A stretch of 30,532 nucleotides of DNA from Candidatus Andersenbacteria bacterium RIFCSPHIGHO2_02_FULL_45_11 (GCA_001817055.1 MHHP01000014.1:16915-47446); one strand, 5' to 3'. Numbered from the stretch's first letter, positions 20,514 to 28,480 are shown. Translations and numbers: made by a program. Notes: generated by a model from the sequence alone, not told the origin.

Positions 20514-22622
20514 TCATGACGATACGGAACATGAAGTTGCTTCAACGCTTTTTACCCCGTGCCCTTCAAATACGCATGTGAGCATTTCTCCGATAGTTCC
20601 AATAATAACTCCTTTGCCAAACTGCGGATGAGAAACGTAGGAGCCGGACATTGGTTGGACAAGTGTAGGTTCATCGTGCAAAAAGTCCGATATATCATCC
20701 CAGCTTTCAGGGGAATTTGTATGAGAATTCTGCTGAACATTAAATATGTTCTCTTGAGATCGCTCAACGTTCTCTGGCAGATCGCTCAAGAATCTTGAGG
20801 GTGCTTGTGGCGTCATTTCCCCTCCCATAAAGCGATAGGCACTGGTAGTTATGGTTAATTTGTCTTGTGCGCGTGTCATTCCTACATATAAGAGGCGACG
20901 CTCTTCTTCTATTGAAGAGGGGCTATTAAAGCTATTGCCATGAGGGATAAGGCCTTCTTCGCACCCTATGATGAATATAAGGGGGAACTCGAGGCCTTTG
21001 GATGCATGGAGGCTCATACAGGTAACACGATCTGTTTCAGTTTCTAGTCTATCAAGGTCAGAAAGCAGAGCAGTATCCTCTAAAAATGCTTCTGTGGTTG
21101 TGTATGCAGCGGCAACGTTGAACAACTCTTCTACGTTTTCTATCCGCTCTTTGCCATCTGGAAGCGCCGCTAGTGCTGTCATGAACCCCGTATCGGTAAG
21201 TAGTGCTCGCAGTAAATCAGATACTCGTTCATGGTTTGTCTGCTTTGCCCTATAGATTGCAGCAATAATCTTTTTTAGATCGCTTCGGTCCGTTTCTTGA
21301 GCAAGATATATGCCGAGCGTCAGTCCGCTATTTCGTGCCCCCTGCTCCCATTTATCAATTGTTTTGGGGCCAACTCGTGTAAGGAGGACGGATGCAATCC
21401 GTTCAAAATGGATGCGGGAAGATAGAGAAAGCGAGAACGACAGAAGTGCCAGCGCATCTTTAATTTCTTTACGGTCATAAAAACGAAAGCCCCCTACGAT
21501 CGTATATGGAATGCGATGGGTTAAAAACTGCTCTTCCATTAAACGGGACTGGGCATTTGTCCTATAGAGAACTGCGCAATCCTTGAGCCTTCTCCCACTG
21601 CGTACGTGTTCCCCAATTTGATTACATACCCATGTTGCTTCACCTCGATCAGATGGGAGGGTGCGCACCTGAACTGCCTGGGTACTTGTACGCGTTGTCC
21701 AAAGCTTCTTATGCTTTTGCTCGATATTCTGTTCAATTACCTTGTTGGCTGCTTCGAGGATATTAGGAGTAGAGCGATAGTTTTGGGTGAGTATAATTGT
21801 GGTGCATCCAGGGTTGCGCTGTTCGAATTGTAGAATATGATCAACGTTTGCTCCTCGCCAAGAATAGATAGACTGGTAATCGTCTCCTACTACGCAGACG
21901 TTTTTCTCTGGCCCGAGCATTAAGGATATGATTTCTTCCTGCATGGCATTGGTATCTTGATACTCGTCCACGGAAACGAACTTGAAGCGGGATTGATAGT
22001 AGGCTCGTACCGAAGGCACCTCACGCAGCATCTTGAGAGGGATTCGGAGCAAGTCATCAAAGTCGTAGGCGTCGTGCTCAGAAAGCAGCCGTTCGTATAT
22101 TGGGAGTATTTTTGCTAACACTTCTTCTGAGGGCTTTTGTGGGTTTGAGAAATCAGGGATATCGGGTGAATCATGCTTGATTTTTGAAATCATTCCTCGT
22201 ACTGCTTGTGGAGACCATTCTTTAAGTGAGTAGTTGTTATCCTTCAACGCTTTGCGAACCAGCTTTTCAGAGTCGCTCATATCTAAGATTGAAAACCCTC
22301 GGCTCCGGCCATGTGCCCCTGGTTGCTCTCGAAGCATCTTGGCTCCCATGGCATGGAAAGTGCTTACGGATCGAGGGGTATTTGCAGGCGAGCCCAAGAG
22401 TTTTTCAATCCTATGCCGCATCTCGGCTGCTGCCTTGTTGGTAAACGTTACGGCAAGGATCTGCTGGGGGTGGGCAATGCCTTGCTCTATAAGGTAGGCT
22501 ATGCGGTGGGTAAGGGCACGGGTCTTTCCTGAACCGGCTCCCGCCAACACAAGTACCGGACCATGGGTTGCCAGTACCACCTTCTGCTGCTCTTCGTTTA
22601 ACCCCTCTAAAATAGGATGCAT
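20514..22622 (-). CDS. pcrA: UvrD/PcrA-type ATP-dependent DNA helicase
   Basis: A 702-residue superfamily 1A 3'-5' helicase for repair and replication restart. Motifs in order: Q motif LNEEQQKVV (8-16), Walker A AGAGSGKT (27-34), Ia AVTFTNKAA, II VDEYQDTNAMQ, III GDDYQSIYSWRGA, IV LTQNYRST, V VTCMSLHASKGLEFPLIFI, VI EERRLLYVGMTRAQDKL. The C-terminus holds HPQFGKGVIIG, the Tudor-like segment which in PcrA/UvrD contacts RNA polymerase. Length is normal. The TACAAT sequence just before the start may be a -10, but this is not convincing. Whether it is functionally PcrA or UvrD cannot be decided from sequence. Confidence 0.93.
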   Translation of the reverse strand: MHPILEGLNEEQQKVVLATHGPVLVLAGAGSGKTRALTHRIAYLIEQGIAHPQQILAVTFTNKAAAEMRHRIEKLLGSPANTPRSVSTFHAMGAKMLREQPGAHGRSRGFSILDMSDSEKLVRKALKDNNYSLKEWSPQAVRGMISKIKHDSPDIPDFSNPQKPSEEVLAKILPIYERLLSEHDAYDFDDLLRIPLKMLREVPSVRAYYQSRFKFVSVDEYQDTNAMQEEIISLMLGPEKNVCVVGDDYQSIYSWRGANVDHILQFEQRNPGCTTIILTQNYRSTPNILEAANKVIEQNIEQKHKKLWTTRTSTQAVQVRTLPSDRGEATWVCNQIGEHVRSGRRLKDCAVLYRTNAQSRLMEEQFLTHRIPYTIVGGFRFYDRKEIKDALALLSFSLSLSSRIHFERIASVLLTRVGPKTIDKWEQGARNSGLTLGIYLAQETDRSDLKKIIAAIYRAKQTNHERVSDLLRALLTDTGFMTALAALPDGKERIENVEELFNVAAAYTTTEAFLEDTALLSDLDRLETETDRVTCMSLHASKGLEFPLIFIIGCEEGLIPHGNSFNSPSSIEEERRLLYVGMTRAQDKLTITTSAYRFMGGEMTPQAPSRFLSDLPENVERSQENIFNVQQNSHTNSPESWDDISDFLHDEPTLVQPMSGSYVSHPQFGKGVIIGTIGEMLTCVFEGHGVKSVEATSCSVSS

Positions 22623-22684
22623 GGGAGCAATTGTACACGGATTTTATCATTTTTGGATGACATATAGTGGCAACAATGTCAAGA

Positions 22685-22712
22685 TTGACTCCGCCTGTGA
22701 CTGCCATACAAT
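22685..22712 (+). promoter_or_regulatory. Promoter of the M23 endopeptidase gene
   Basis: TTGACT (22685-22690), 16-base spacer, TACAAT (22707-22712). Predicted leader about 85 nt. Confidence 0.65.
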
Positions 22713-22803
22713 CATACAGTTGCGTAGTGCACTGTCAGGAAAAGCTGACAAATGAGGATATAAACACCTAACACAAATGCCCTAAACCTCTAAGGATTAA
22801 GGT

Positions 22804-23952
22804 ATTTTACCCAAAAAACAACAAATCGTTCACGCCCTCTTTCTTCTGTTTATAGGGGCAATAGCCGTCCAGGGTCACTTGGTGGCATCTGGCGATGAAC
22901 ATTCTCTTCTCCATGCCTATATGGCAGGCGAAGAAATTGCCGAGGGGCCACTCGATCCGTCCGCATACGCCCAGGCTAATACTCCCGGCACGGGAGGTAG
23001 CAGAATTGCGCTTATTGATGCTAGCGACGCCAATTTTATTACATTTGATGACCCTGAAGTTGAATATGCTAATAGGCTCAGTACCCTAGAAGGCAACGCT
23101 ATTGTTGCCCCCTTACAGCCGGTTATGGGTGAGGATGCTGGGGAAAATTCCAATTCAAAAGACAGCAAGGTTATTGATACGCACGCAAAGCCATTCATAT
23201 ATACCGTAGAGGATGGGGATACTATAGCCGGCATTGCTTCCAAATTTGGAATTAGCACGAATACCGTATTATGGGCAAACGGGCTAGGCGGATCCGATGT
23301 AATTAAATCGGGGGATCATATTACAATTTTGCCGACAACGGGCGTATTGCACACAGTTGCAAGCGGCGACACGGTATCTGAAATTGCGAGCCAATACGAA
23401 GCAAAGCCAGAGCAAGTGATCGCCTATAACAACCTAGGAGAAGATGGAAAGCTTGTAATTGGCCAAAAGGTCATTGTTCCCGAAGGATATATTGCTCCTC
23501 GCACCGTACCTCGGACTGTGCCAAGCAATACTCGGATCGCTCGCGATGTAGACGATGAGCCTACTCCCCCTCCTCATGACAGCACCGAAGTTGCGGGCAA
23601 CGGATTTACCTGGCCCACAACTACGAAGCATATTTCCCAATACTTTAAATGGGGACATACTGGTATTGATATCGATAACCGTTCACGACCATCAGTATTC
23701 GCTGCCAATGGAGGTACGGTTGAGTTTACGGGATGGTTAGGCGGATATGGAAACCTTATTATCGTAAACCATGGTGGCGGGCTCACCACCTATTATGCAC
23801 ATTTGGATAAGTTCTATGTAAGCCCAGGCCAAAAGGTTGCCAAGGGTGCTGCTATCGGTAAGATGGGGTCTACGGGAAGATCTACAGGGCCACACGTACA
23901 CTTTGAGGTTCGCCGATACGGCAAGCCGGTCAATCCACTAGGAATGTATTAA
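22804..23952 (+). CDS. Exported LysM/M23 peptidoglycan endopeptidase
   Basis: A cell-wall hydrolase of about 382 residues. The N-terminal signal segment (KKQQIVHALFLLFIGAIAV) is followed by a linker, two LysM modules (about 124-170 and 175-218, each with a GDT core: VEDGDTIAGIASKF and VASGDTVSEIASQY) and a C-terminal M23 domain with zinc ligands in GHTGIDID, then YAHL and HVHFE. It binds glycan and cuts cross-links outside the membrane. The signal segment is in frame only if translation starts upstream of the first TTG (22879). After the in-frame stop at 22798 there is no ATG, GTG or TTG before the hydrophobic stretch; ATT at 22804, 7 bases after AAGGA, is the best candidate. The 3' end overlaps the convergent doxX gene by 4 bp. 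Confidence 0.85.
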   Translation: MLPKKQQIVHALFLLFIGAIAVQGHLVASGDEHSLLHAYMAGEEIAEGPLDPSAYAQANTPGTGGSRIALIDASDANFITFDDPEVEYANRLSTLEGNAIVAPLQPVMGEDAGENSNSKDSKVIDTHAKPFIYTVEDGDTIAGIASKFGISTNTVLWANGLGGSDVIKSGDHITILPTTGVLHTVASGDTVSEIASQYEAKPEQVIAYNNLGEDGKLVIGQKVIVPEGYIAPRTVPRTVPSNTRIARDVDDEPTPPPHDSTEVAGNGFTWPTTTKHISQYFKWGHTGIDIDNRSRPSVFAANGGTVEFTGWLGGYGNLIIVNHGGGLTTYYAHLDKFYVSPGQKVAKGAAIGKMGSTGRSTGPHVHFEVRRYGKPVNPLGMY

Positions 23953-24317
23953 TTGTTTTGGCCGTAGCGTCGCTTAGGCCAGGATAGAAGTGCGAGAGAT
24001 GCGCCTAAGAGGCCTACGTCGCGGATAATAACCTGGTTTATTCCCTGATCTACAAGAATACCGATAAGATGAAGTGCTGCAAGAGCTGCAACAACTTTAG
24101 GCCACCAGCCTAAGATTAAAAATACGCCTACAATTACATCAAATGCCCCGTTTATCTTAATTGCCAATAATCGATCAAAGCCAAAGGGCAACTCTGCTGG
24201 CACATACCCTATCCATGCATCGGTGTGCTTGAAGATATCGAGCCCAATCCACAAAAAGACGATACCAAGACCAATTCGTAAAAATCGATGTGACCATGCA
24301 TATCTTCCGTAACTCAT
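23949..24317 (-). CDS. DoxX family membrane protein
   Basis: A 122-residue protein with four hydrophobic helices (LRIGLGIVFLWIGLDIF, INGAFDVIVGVFLILGWW, VVAALAALHLIGILVD, DVGLLGASLALLSW). This is the DoxX/SURF4-like layout. Members are inner-membrane proteins with varied or unknown roles in redox metabolism. I start it at MSYGRYAW (24317): the promoter TGCTATACT (24324-24332) is 6 bases upstream, making the mRNA leaderless. The longer upstream frame would place the promoter inside the gene. Basic C-terminus. Converges with the M23 gene. Confidence 0.8.
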   Translation of the reverse strand: MSYGRYAWSHRFLRIGLGIVFLWIGLDIFKHTDAWIGYVPAELPFGFDRLLAIKINGAFDVIVGVFLILGWWPKVVAALAALHLIGILVDQGINQVIIRDVGLLGASLALLSWPKRRYGQNN

Positions 24318-24323
24318 AGTTGC

Positions 24324-24332
24324 AGTATAGCA
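24324..24332 (-). promoter_or_regulatory. Extended -10 promoter of doxX-like gene, leaderless
   Basis: TGCTATACT on the minus strand with exactly 6 bases to the ATG; it also fixes the start codon. Confidence 0.65.
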
Positions 24333-24383
24333 AAAAAACTTGCATTTGTAAGTAAAGAAAGTAAAATTCAATCACGTGTTTTA

Positions 24384-24418
24384 GCGGGCCTGCCCGCCGA
24401 AGCTTTAGCGCAGGCGGG
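24384..24418 (+). repeat. GC-rich palindromic dispersed element abutting tRNA-Gly
   Basis: GCGGGCCTGCCCGCCGAAGC then TTTAGCGCAGGCGGG. It resembles a dispersed repeat type I associate with parcubacterial genomes. Its last bases (GCGGG) are also the first bases of the tRNA acceptor stem. Confidence 0.7.
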
Positions 24419-24487
24419 TGTCGTATAGTGGTAATACTTCAGATTTCCAATCTGATGATAGGGGTTCGATTCCCCTCACCCGCTCCA
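24414..24487 (+). tRNA. tRNA-Gly (UCC)
   Basis: Acceptor GCGGGTG/CACCCGC, D-arm GTA...TAC, anticodon stem TCAGA/TCTGA with loop TTTCCAA (anticodon TCC), T-arm AGGGG-TTCGATT-CCCCT, discriminator T, CCA encoded at 24485-24487. Confidence 0.95.
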
Positions 24488-24558
24488 CGGGGCGTCGTAT
24501 ACCGGTAGTACGCATGGTTTGGGACCATGTAGACTGGGTTCAATTCCCAGCGCCCCGA
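24488..24558 (+). tRNA. tRNA-Pro (UGG)
   Basis: Acceptor CGGGGCG/CGCCCCG with the C1-G72 pair typical of tRNA-Pro, anticodon stem CATGG/CCATG with loop TTTGGGA (anticodon TGG), T-arm CTGGG-TTCAATT-CCCAG, discriminator A58. CCG follows, so CCA must be added by enzyme. It begins on the very next base after the tRNA-Gly CCA. Confidence 0.95.
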
Positions 24559-24582
24559 CCGACTTTCTTTTTGTGTTGTATC

Positions 24583-24591
24583 TGGTATAGT
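24583..24591 (+). promoter_or_regulatory. Extended -10 promoter before tatA-like genes
   Basis: TGGTATAGT; the -35 region is weak. The predicted start is near 24598, about 40 bases before the mini-TatA ATG. Confidence 0.45.
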
Positions 24592-24638
24592 AACTATCAA
24601 AGGGAGAGTTATTAAGAATTAGTAAATATATCAATACT

Positions 24639-24725
24639 ATGTTTGACTTGGGATTCCCAGAAATAGCAATAATTGTTGTAGCAGTTGCTGTTTTGTTTTT
24701 CTTGTATAAGAAGAACAAGAAATAA
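24639..24725 (+). CDS. Mini-TatA-like peptide (helix only)
   Basis: A 28-residue frame, MFDLGFPEIAIIVVAVAVLF then FLYKKNKK. Its first 20 residues parallel the TatA 12 bp downstream (MFGLGFPEMVIVLVAIVVLF), but it stops after the membrane helix and a basic tail, lacking the amphipathic helix. It is either the remnant of a duplicated tatA or a functional helix-only peptide. Conserved polar residues (E8 after FP) favour a real, recently used protein. Confidence 0.55.
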   Translation: MFDLGFPEIAIIVVAVAVLFFLYKKNKK

Positions 24726-24736
24726 GAGATACTGAT

Positions 24737-24916
24737 ATGTTTGGACTAGGGTTCCCAGAAATGGTAATTGTTTTGGTCGCAATAGTCGTATTGTTTTTTG
24801 GCAATGAAAAAATATCGGAAATAGCAAAGGGGCTAGGTAAATTTACGGGGAACTTTAAAAAAGGCAAAGAAGAAATGGAAAAAGAAATTAAAAAAGTTAA
24901 AAAAGAACTCATATAA
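24737..24916 (+). CDS. tatA: Twin-arginine translocase subunit TatA
   Basis: A 59-residue protein. The N-terminal helix MFGLGFPEMVIVLVAIVVLF is followed by the hinge and amphipathic helix FGNEKISEIAKGLGKFTGNF, then a lysine/glutamate-rich tail. This is the full TatA/E plan, at the short end of the family. TatA forms the protein-conducting assembly for folded proteins with TatC; no tatC is visible in the window. AAGAGA about 9 bases upstream may be a weak ribosome site. Confidence 0.85.
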   Translation: MFGLGFPEMVIVLVAIVVLFFGNEKISEIAKGLGKFTGNFKKGKEEMEKEIKKVKKELI

Positions 24917-24928
24917 AGCCTAGGCACA

Positions 24929-25528
24929 ATGAAAGAAAAAATCGATTGCAAGAAACATAAATGGATACCTCTTTTAGGGGTTGATAAAAAGAAGAGTGTT
25001 CCCACTTCCCTCTTTACGTGTTTGATGTGCGGTGATTTAAAGGTAGGTACTCAGACAATTAAAATTTCTCGCTTTCGTTTAGATATGGGTGGGTTGCCTA
25101 TGAATAGTGTTGGGACAATAGGCTTAATGAACCAGCCGATTGACGATGCTTCAGCTTCAGGATTGATTACCACGGCGACTGTGGCAACTAATAAAAAAGG
25201 CGTTGGAGCGCCTCTTTTTATGACTTCGATTGGACAATTTAAAACAACAAGCGCCAATTCAAATGCAACGTCTCCATGTTTGGCACTAGCTATGGAGAAA
25301 GGGACTGGCATTAAGAAGGTTCTTTTACACGGTATATTAAGGGTAGATGCTTGGAAGTGGAAGGTGGGGCCAGGAAATAAGGGGTTGCTATATGTAGATA
25401 CAGTCCCTGGAGCATTAACCCAGAAGCAACCTGCTAAAAAAAATGCTATTATTCAACCAGTCGGATGGGCTTTGAGCAAGAATACCATCTATTTTTCCCC
25501 TTCAATGATCTATTTAACCCACGCCTAA
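24929..25528 (+). CDS. Hypothetical protein with zinc-knuckle start and DUF2190-like C-terminus
   Basis: A 199-residue protein. The N-terminus has CKKHKW and CLMCGDL, a possible C-x2-H/C-x2-C zinc site. Next comes ISRFRLDMGGLPM. The C-terminal ~120 residues are strand-rich with the rhythm of DUF2190/capsid-cement proteins: GLITTATVATNKKGVGAPLF, IKKVLLHGILRVDAW, GLLYVDTVPGALTQ, IIQPVGWALSKNTIYFSPS. Such proteins are usually virion components. It begins 12 bp after tatA but its function seems unrelated. The family call is tentative; it is the first of a run of plus-strand genes with viral or surface-decoration character. Confidence 0.5.
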   Translation: MKEKIDCKKHKWIPLLGVDKKKSVPTSLFTCLMCGDLKVGTQTIKISRFRLDMGGLPMNSVGTIGLMNQPIDDASASGLITTATVATNKKGVGAPLFMTSIGQFKTTSANSNATSPCLALAMEKGTGIKKVLLHGILRVDAWKWKVGPGNKGLLYVDTVPGALTQKQPAKKNAIIQPVGWALSKNTIYFSPSMIYLTHA

Positions 25529-25543
25529 TGCTGGAGAAGGTCT

Positions 25544-26323
25544 ATGAAGTTATCGGTAGTTATTCCCAGTTATAAAGACCCTCTATTACAAAAAACGATA
25601 GATTCCCTACTAATCAACTCAGAACTTGGCAAAGAATTGGAAATAATTGCAGTGTTGGATGGGTATTGGCCCGCGCCTCAGCTCCGAGACGACCCGCGGC
25701 TGAAAATCCTTCACCTTGGGTCGAATCGGGGTATGAGGGATGCAATTAACGCTGGTGTAGCTATCGCCCAAGGCACATACCTCATGAGGACTGATGAGCA
25801 TTGTATGTTTGGGAAAGGGTACGACCGCATTTTGCTAGAACGGTTTAAAGATGACTGGATAGTCCATCCGCGCCGCTTTTATTTGGATAGTGAAAAATGG
25901 GAAGTGATGGATATCCCCCCAAATGACTACAATAAGCTCGTTATTGACCAGAAAAGGGGAAAGTTTTCGGGTGTTGACTGGAAAAGTAGAGCAGCAAAGA
26001 GAAAAGATAAGGCGATAGATGAAACAATGGCGATGCAAGGCAGTTGTTGGGTCATGAAGCGGTCATGGTGGGATGAGGTTATTATTGAATTACAAACCGA
26101 CGGATATGGGCCGTTATATCAAGATTCGCATGAGATGGTATTTAAGACATGGAAAGCAGGAGGTAGGCTCATGGTGAACAAGAATACCTGGTATGCTCAC
26201 AAACATCGCAAATTTAAAAGAACGCATAATTATGGTACAAAAGAAGCCGAGCCTGGGTGGAAATACTCCCTTGATACTTGGGGCGATTATTATGAAATAA
26301 TAAAGAAAAAATGGAAGATTTAA
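25544..26323 (+). CDS. Family-2 glycosyltransferase
   Basis: A 259-residue GT-A protein: KLSVVIPSYKDPLLQKTIDSL (strand 1), IIAVLDGYWP, GSNRGMRDAINAGVAIAQG, then MRTDEHCMF, in which D-E-H occupies the DXD metal site, and the acceptor-side MAMQGSCWVMKRSWWDE and DSHEMVFKTWKAGG. No membrane helix. A clear ribosome-binding site (GGAGAAGG) precedes the ATG, unlike the leaderless genes elsewhere in the window. A close relative lies at 27529-28479. Overlaps the next gene by 13 bp. Substrate unknown. Confidence 0.85.
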   Translation: MKLSVVIPSYKDPLLQKTIDSLLINSELGKELEIIAVLDGYWPAPQLRDDPRLKILHLGSNRGMRDAINAGVAIAQGTYLMRTDEHCMFGKGYDRILLERFKDDWIVHPRRFYLDSEKWEVMDIPPNDYNKLVIDQKRGKFSGVDWKSRAAKRKDKAIDETMAMQGSCWVMKRSWWDEVIIELQTDGYGPLYQDSHEMVFKTWKAGGRLMVNKNTWYAHKHRKFKRTHNYGTKEAEPGWKYSLDTWGDYYEIIKKKWKI

Positions 26324-26991
26324 CCGTACTCTACCTCACCGCTTCTGAAATAAAAGAGTCCTTTGCAGTGTATCAAAGGACTATACTACTTGAGGCTATA
26401 GGCAATTATCCGCTTATAAGTGTATCTCGCAAACCGCTTGATTTCGGCACGAACATCATTGATGATGGCAAGCGGAGCCTATCAAATATATACAGACAGA
26501 TGCTCCGCGCAGCCAAGATGGCGACGACCGAGTTTGTGGCAACGGCTGAGGATGATTGCTTGTATCATAGCAATCATTTCACGTTTTTCAGGCCCAAGCC
26601 GGATGAATTCGCGTACGATCAAAATCGGTTTGCGCTTTTTACGTGGGGCGAGCCGATATATAGCTGGAGAAATCGCAAGAGCAACTGTTCTTTGATAGCT
26701 CCGAGAAAGCTCCTGATCGAAGCGTTAGAGGAGCGGTTTGCTGCTTGGCCAAATGGAACCCCGGATACTATAACAGGCGAAGTTGGGCGGGGCATGGTTG
26801 AGCGAAATTTGAACATTACGGTGCGCAAATCTGTCGAAATGTTCGCGGAAGTTTCGATAATACAATTCAATCACGATAATGCTTCGGAAGATCGGCAGGT
26901 TCGCCATCGGAAAAAACTAGGGCAGATAAAAGCATATGACCTCTACTACTGGGGACACGCTAAAAATCTAAGAAAAAAATATGAACAATAG
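26311..26991 (+). CDS. Putative glycosyltransferase-like protein (GT-A-like)
   Basis: A 226-residue protein. It starts with a strand (DLTVLYLTASE), has LRAAKMATTEFVATAEDDCLYH, where EDD stands at the expected metal site, then FALFTWGEPIYSWRNRKSNCSLIAPRKLLIEAL and ITVRKSVEMFAEVSIIQFNH. The layout is that of a small GT-A enzyme, but the usual N-terminal VVIPxYN motif is absent. It overlaps both neighbours (13 bp and 11 bp), so it belongs to one transcription unit with the GT2 genes. Family call moderate. Confidence 0.6.
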   Translation: MEDLTVLYLTASEIKESFAVYQRTILLEAIGNYPLISVSRKPLDFGTNIIDDGKRSLSNIYRQMLRAAKMATTEFVATAEDDCLYHSNHFTFFRPKPDEFAYDQNRFALFTWGEPIYSWRNRKSNCSLIAPRKLLIEALEERFAAWPNGTPDTITGEVGRGMVERNLNITVRKSVEMFAEVSIIQFNHDNASEDRQVRHRKKLGQIKAYDLYYWGHAKNLRKKYEQ

Positions 26992-27544
26992 AAAACAATA
27001 CACGTTACGCCAACGGGAACAAGTAAACGAGAAGTTCAAACATATCAATTTGGAAATGCAGACGAGCACCCACTTCCCCATGTTGATAAAAGTAGTCCAA
27101 GCAACAGAAGGACCGATCATAGAATTGGGTTCGGGACTTTTCTCAACTCCTCTACTGCATTGGTTATGTTTTGATAAAAAGAGAACATTGATCACCTGCG
27201 AGAGCTATCTTCATTATTTAGAGTTTGCTAACAAGTTCAAGGCTGATTTCCATGATATACGGTTCATTAAGGATTGGGAGAAAGAGAATTTTGAAGGACG
27301 ATATAGTGTCGTTTTAATAGACCATAACGTAAATGGACGAAAACATACGAGAGGAGATGATGCTTTGAGATTTAAAGATATAGCCGATTACATCGTTCTC
27401 CACGATGCAGGAGATGAAGCCCATGAGAAATATGGTTACGCTGAAATGTACCCACAATTCAAATACAGGTATGACTGGAAAGGATGTTACCCCCATACTA
27501 CCGTCCTCTCGAACTTCAAAGATTTGTCATGGCTACAGAACTAA
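26981..27544 (+). CDS. Class I SAM-dependent methyltransferase-like protein
   Basis: A 187-residue protein. GPIIELGSGLFSTPLLHWL resembles motif I (ELGSG), TLITCESY motif II with the acidic residue, SVVLIDHNVNGR motif IV, and YIVLHDAGDEA a following strand, the order of a Rossmann-type methyltransferase. Short but without obvious truncation. It lies between two glycosyltransferases and overlaps the next by 16 bp if that gene starts at 27529. It may modify sugars; substrate unknown. Confidence 0.65.
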   Translation: MNNRKQYTLRQREQVNEKFKHINLEMQTSTHFPMLIKVVQATEGPIIELGSGLFSTPLLHWLCFDKKRTLITCESYLHYLEFANKFKADFHDIRFIKDWEKENFEGRYSVVLIDHNVNGRKHTRGDDALRFKDIADYIVLHDAGDEAHEKYGYAEMYPQFKYRYDWKGCYPHTTVLSNFKDLSWLQN

Positions 27545-28479
27545 GTATCTTGATACCTGCACGCAACGAGATGTGGCTTGGGCGTACCATAGAAGACTTG
27601 CTTAAACATATCAAAGCAGATACGGAGATTATTATCGTTTTAGATGGTGCGTGGGCTAATCCCCCCATCCCCCAACACGAGCGGGTGAATATTGTGTACC
27701 TGCCCCAATCAATAGGTCAACGTGCCGCCACGAACTTTGCGTGCAGGTTATCAAAAGCGAAATACATCATGAAGGTAGATGCCCATTGCGCCTTCGATAC
27801 AGGCTTTGACCGAAAGATGATAGATGCGTTCAAGGAAACCGGGGATACTGTAACTATGGTTCCTACGATGCGTAACCTACATGTATTCGATTGGGTGTGC
27901 TCTGATGGCCATCGCCGATATCAAGGCCCTACTGGCCCCTGCAAGGAGTGCGGCAAGGAAACGTTGAGGGACGTGGTATGGATTCCAAAAAAGCGGCCCG
28001 AAAGCAATTCATATTGCTTCGATTCTGAGCCACATTTTCAGTATTTTAACGAATATACAAAGCGGCCGGGCTACGGTGGCGATCTGACAGAAACGATGTC
28101 TTTGCAAGGCTCGTGTTTCATGATGACGAGAGAAAAGTACTGGGAGCTGAATATTTGCGATGAATCATTCGGATCATGGGGTTCGCAAGGTATAGAGATA
28201 GCTTGTAAGTTTTGGCTATCAGGAGGACGAGTCCTCGTGAATCATGCAACATGGTATGCGCATTTGTTCCGTACGCAGGGTGGAGATTTTTCCTTTCCCT
28301 ATCCGCAGAAAGAAAAAAACGTCCAGGCGGCGAAGCAAAAAGCAAAAGACCTTTTTTTCAATAACAAATGGGATAAGGCCGTTCATCCCCTGTCTTGGTT
28401 GGTTAAAAAGTTTTGGCCGATTCCTGGGTGGAGTGAGGAAGACTTGCAGAAGCTGAAAAAGGGTATGCTACACTCATAA
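27529..28479 (+). CDS. Family-2 glycosyltransferase with zinc-ribbon insert
   Basis: A GT-A protein of about 316 residues starting at MATELSILIPARNE. Core motifs: IIIVLDGAW, SIGQRAATNFACRLSKAKYIMKVDAHCAFD (D-A-H at the DXD position, as D-E-H in its relative), and MSLQGSCFMMTREKYWE with FGSWGSQGIEIACKFWLSGG. Between them is an insert, WVCSDGHRRYQGPTGPCKEC then GKETL, with three cysteines and a histidine that could bind zinc. A longer start at 27484 would overlap the methyltransferase-like gene by 61 bp and add residues unlike the family. Confidence 0.82.
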   Translation: MATELSILIPARNEMWLGRTIEDLLKHIKADTEIIIVLDGAWANPPIPQHERVNIVYLPQSIGQRAATNFACRLSKAKYIMKVDAHCAFDTGFDRKMIDAFKETGDTVTMVPTMRNLHVFDWVCSDGHRRYQGPTGPCKECGKETLRDVVWIPKKRPESNSYCFDSEPHFQYFNEYTKRPGYGGDLTETMSLQGSCFMMTREKYWELNICDESFGSWGSQGIEIACKFWLSGGRVLVNHATWYAHLFRTQGGDFSFPYPQKEKNVQAAKQKAKDLFFNNKWDKAVHPLSWLVKKFWPIPGWSEEDLQKLKKGMLHS

Positions 28480-28480
28480 T

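Noticed and set aside
24418..24718. Open frames over the tRNA region on both strands
   Set aside because: They lie across both tRNA genes and show no protein-like composition; the tRNA structures explain the sequence.
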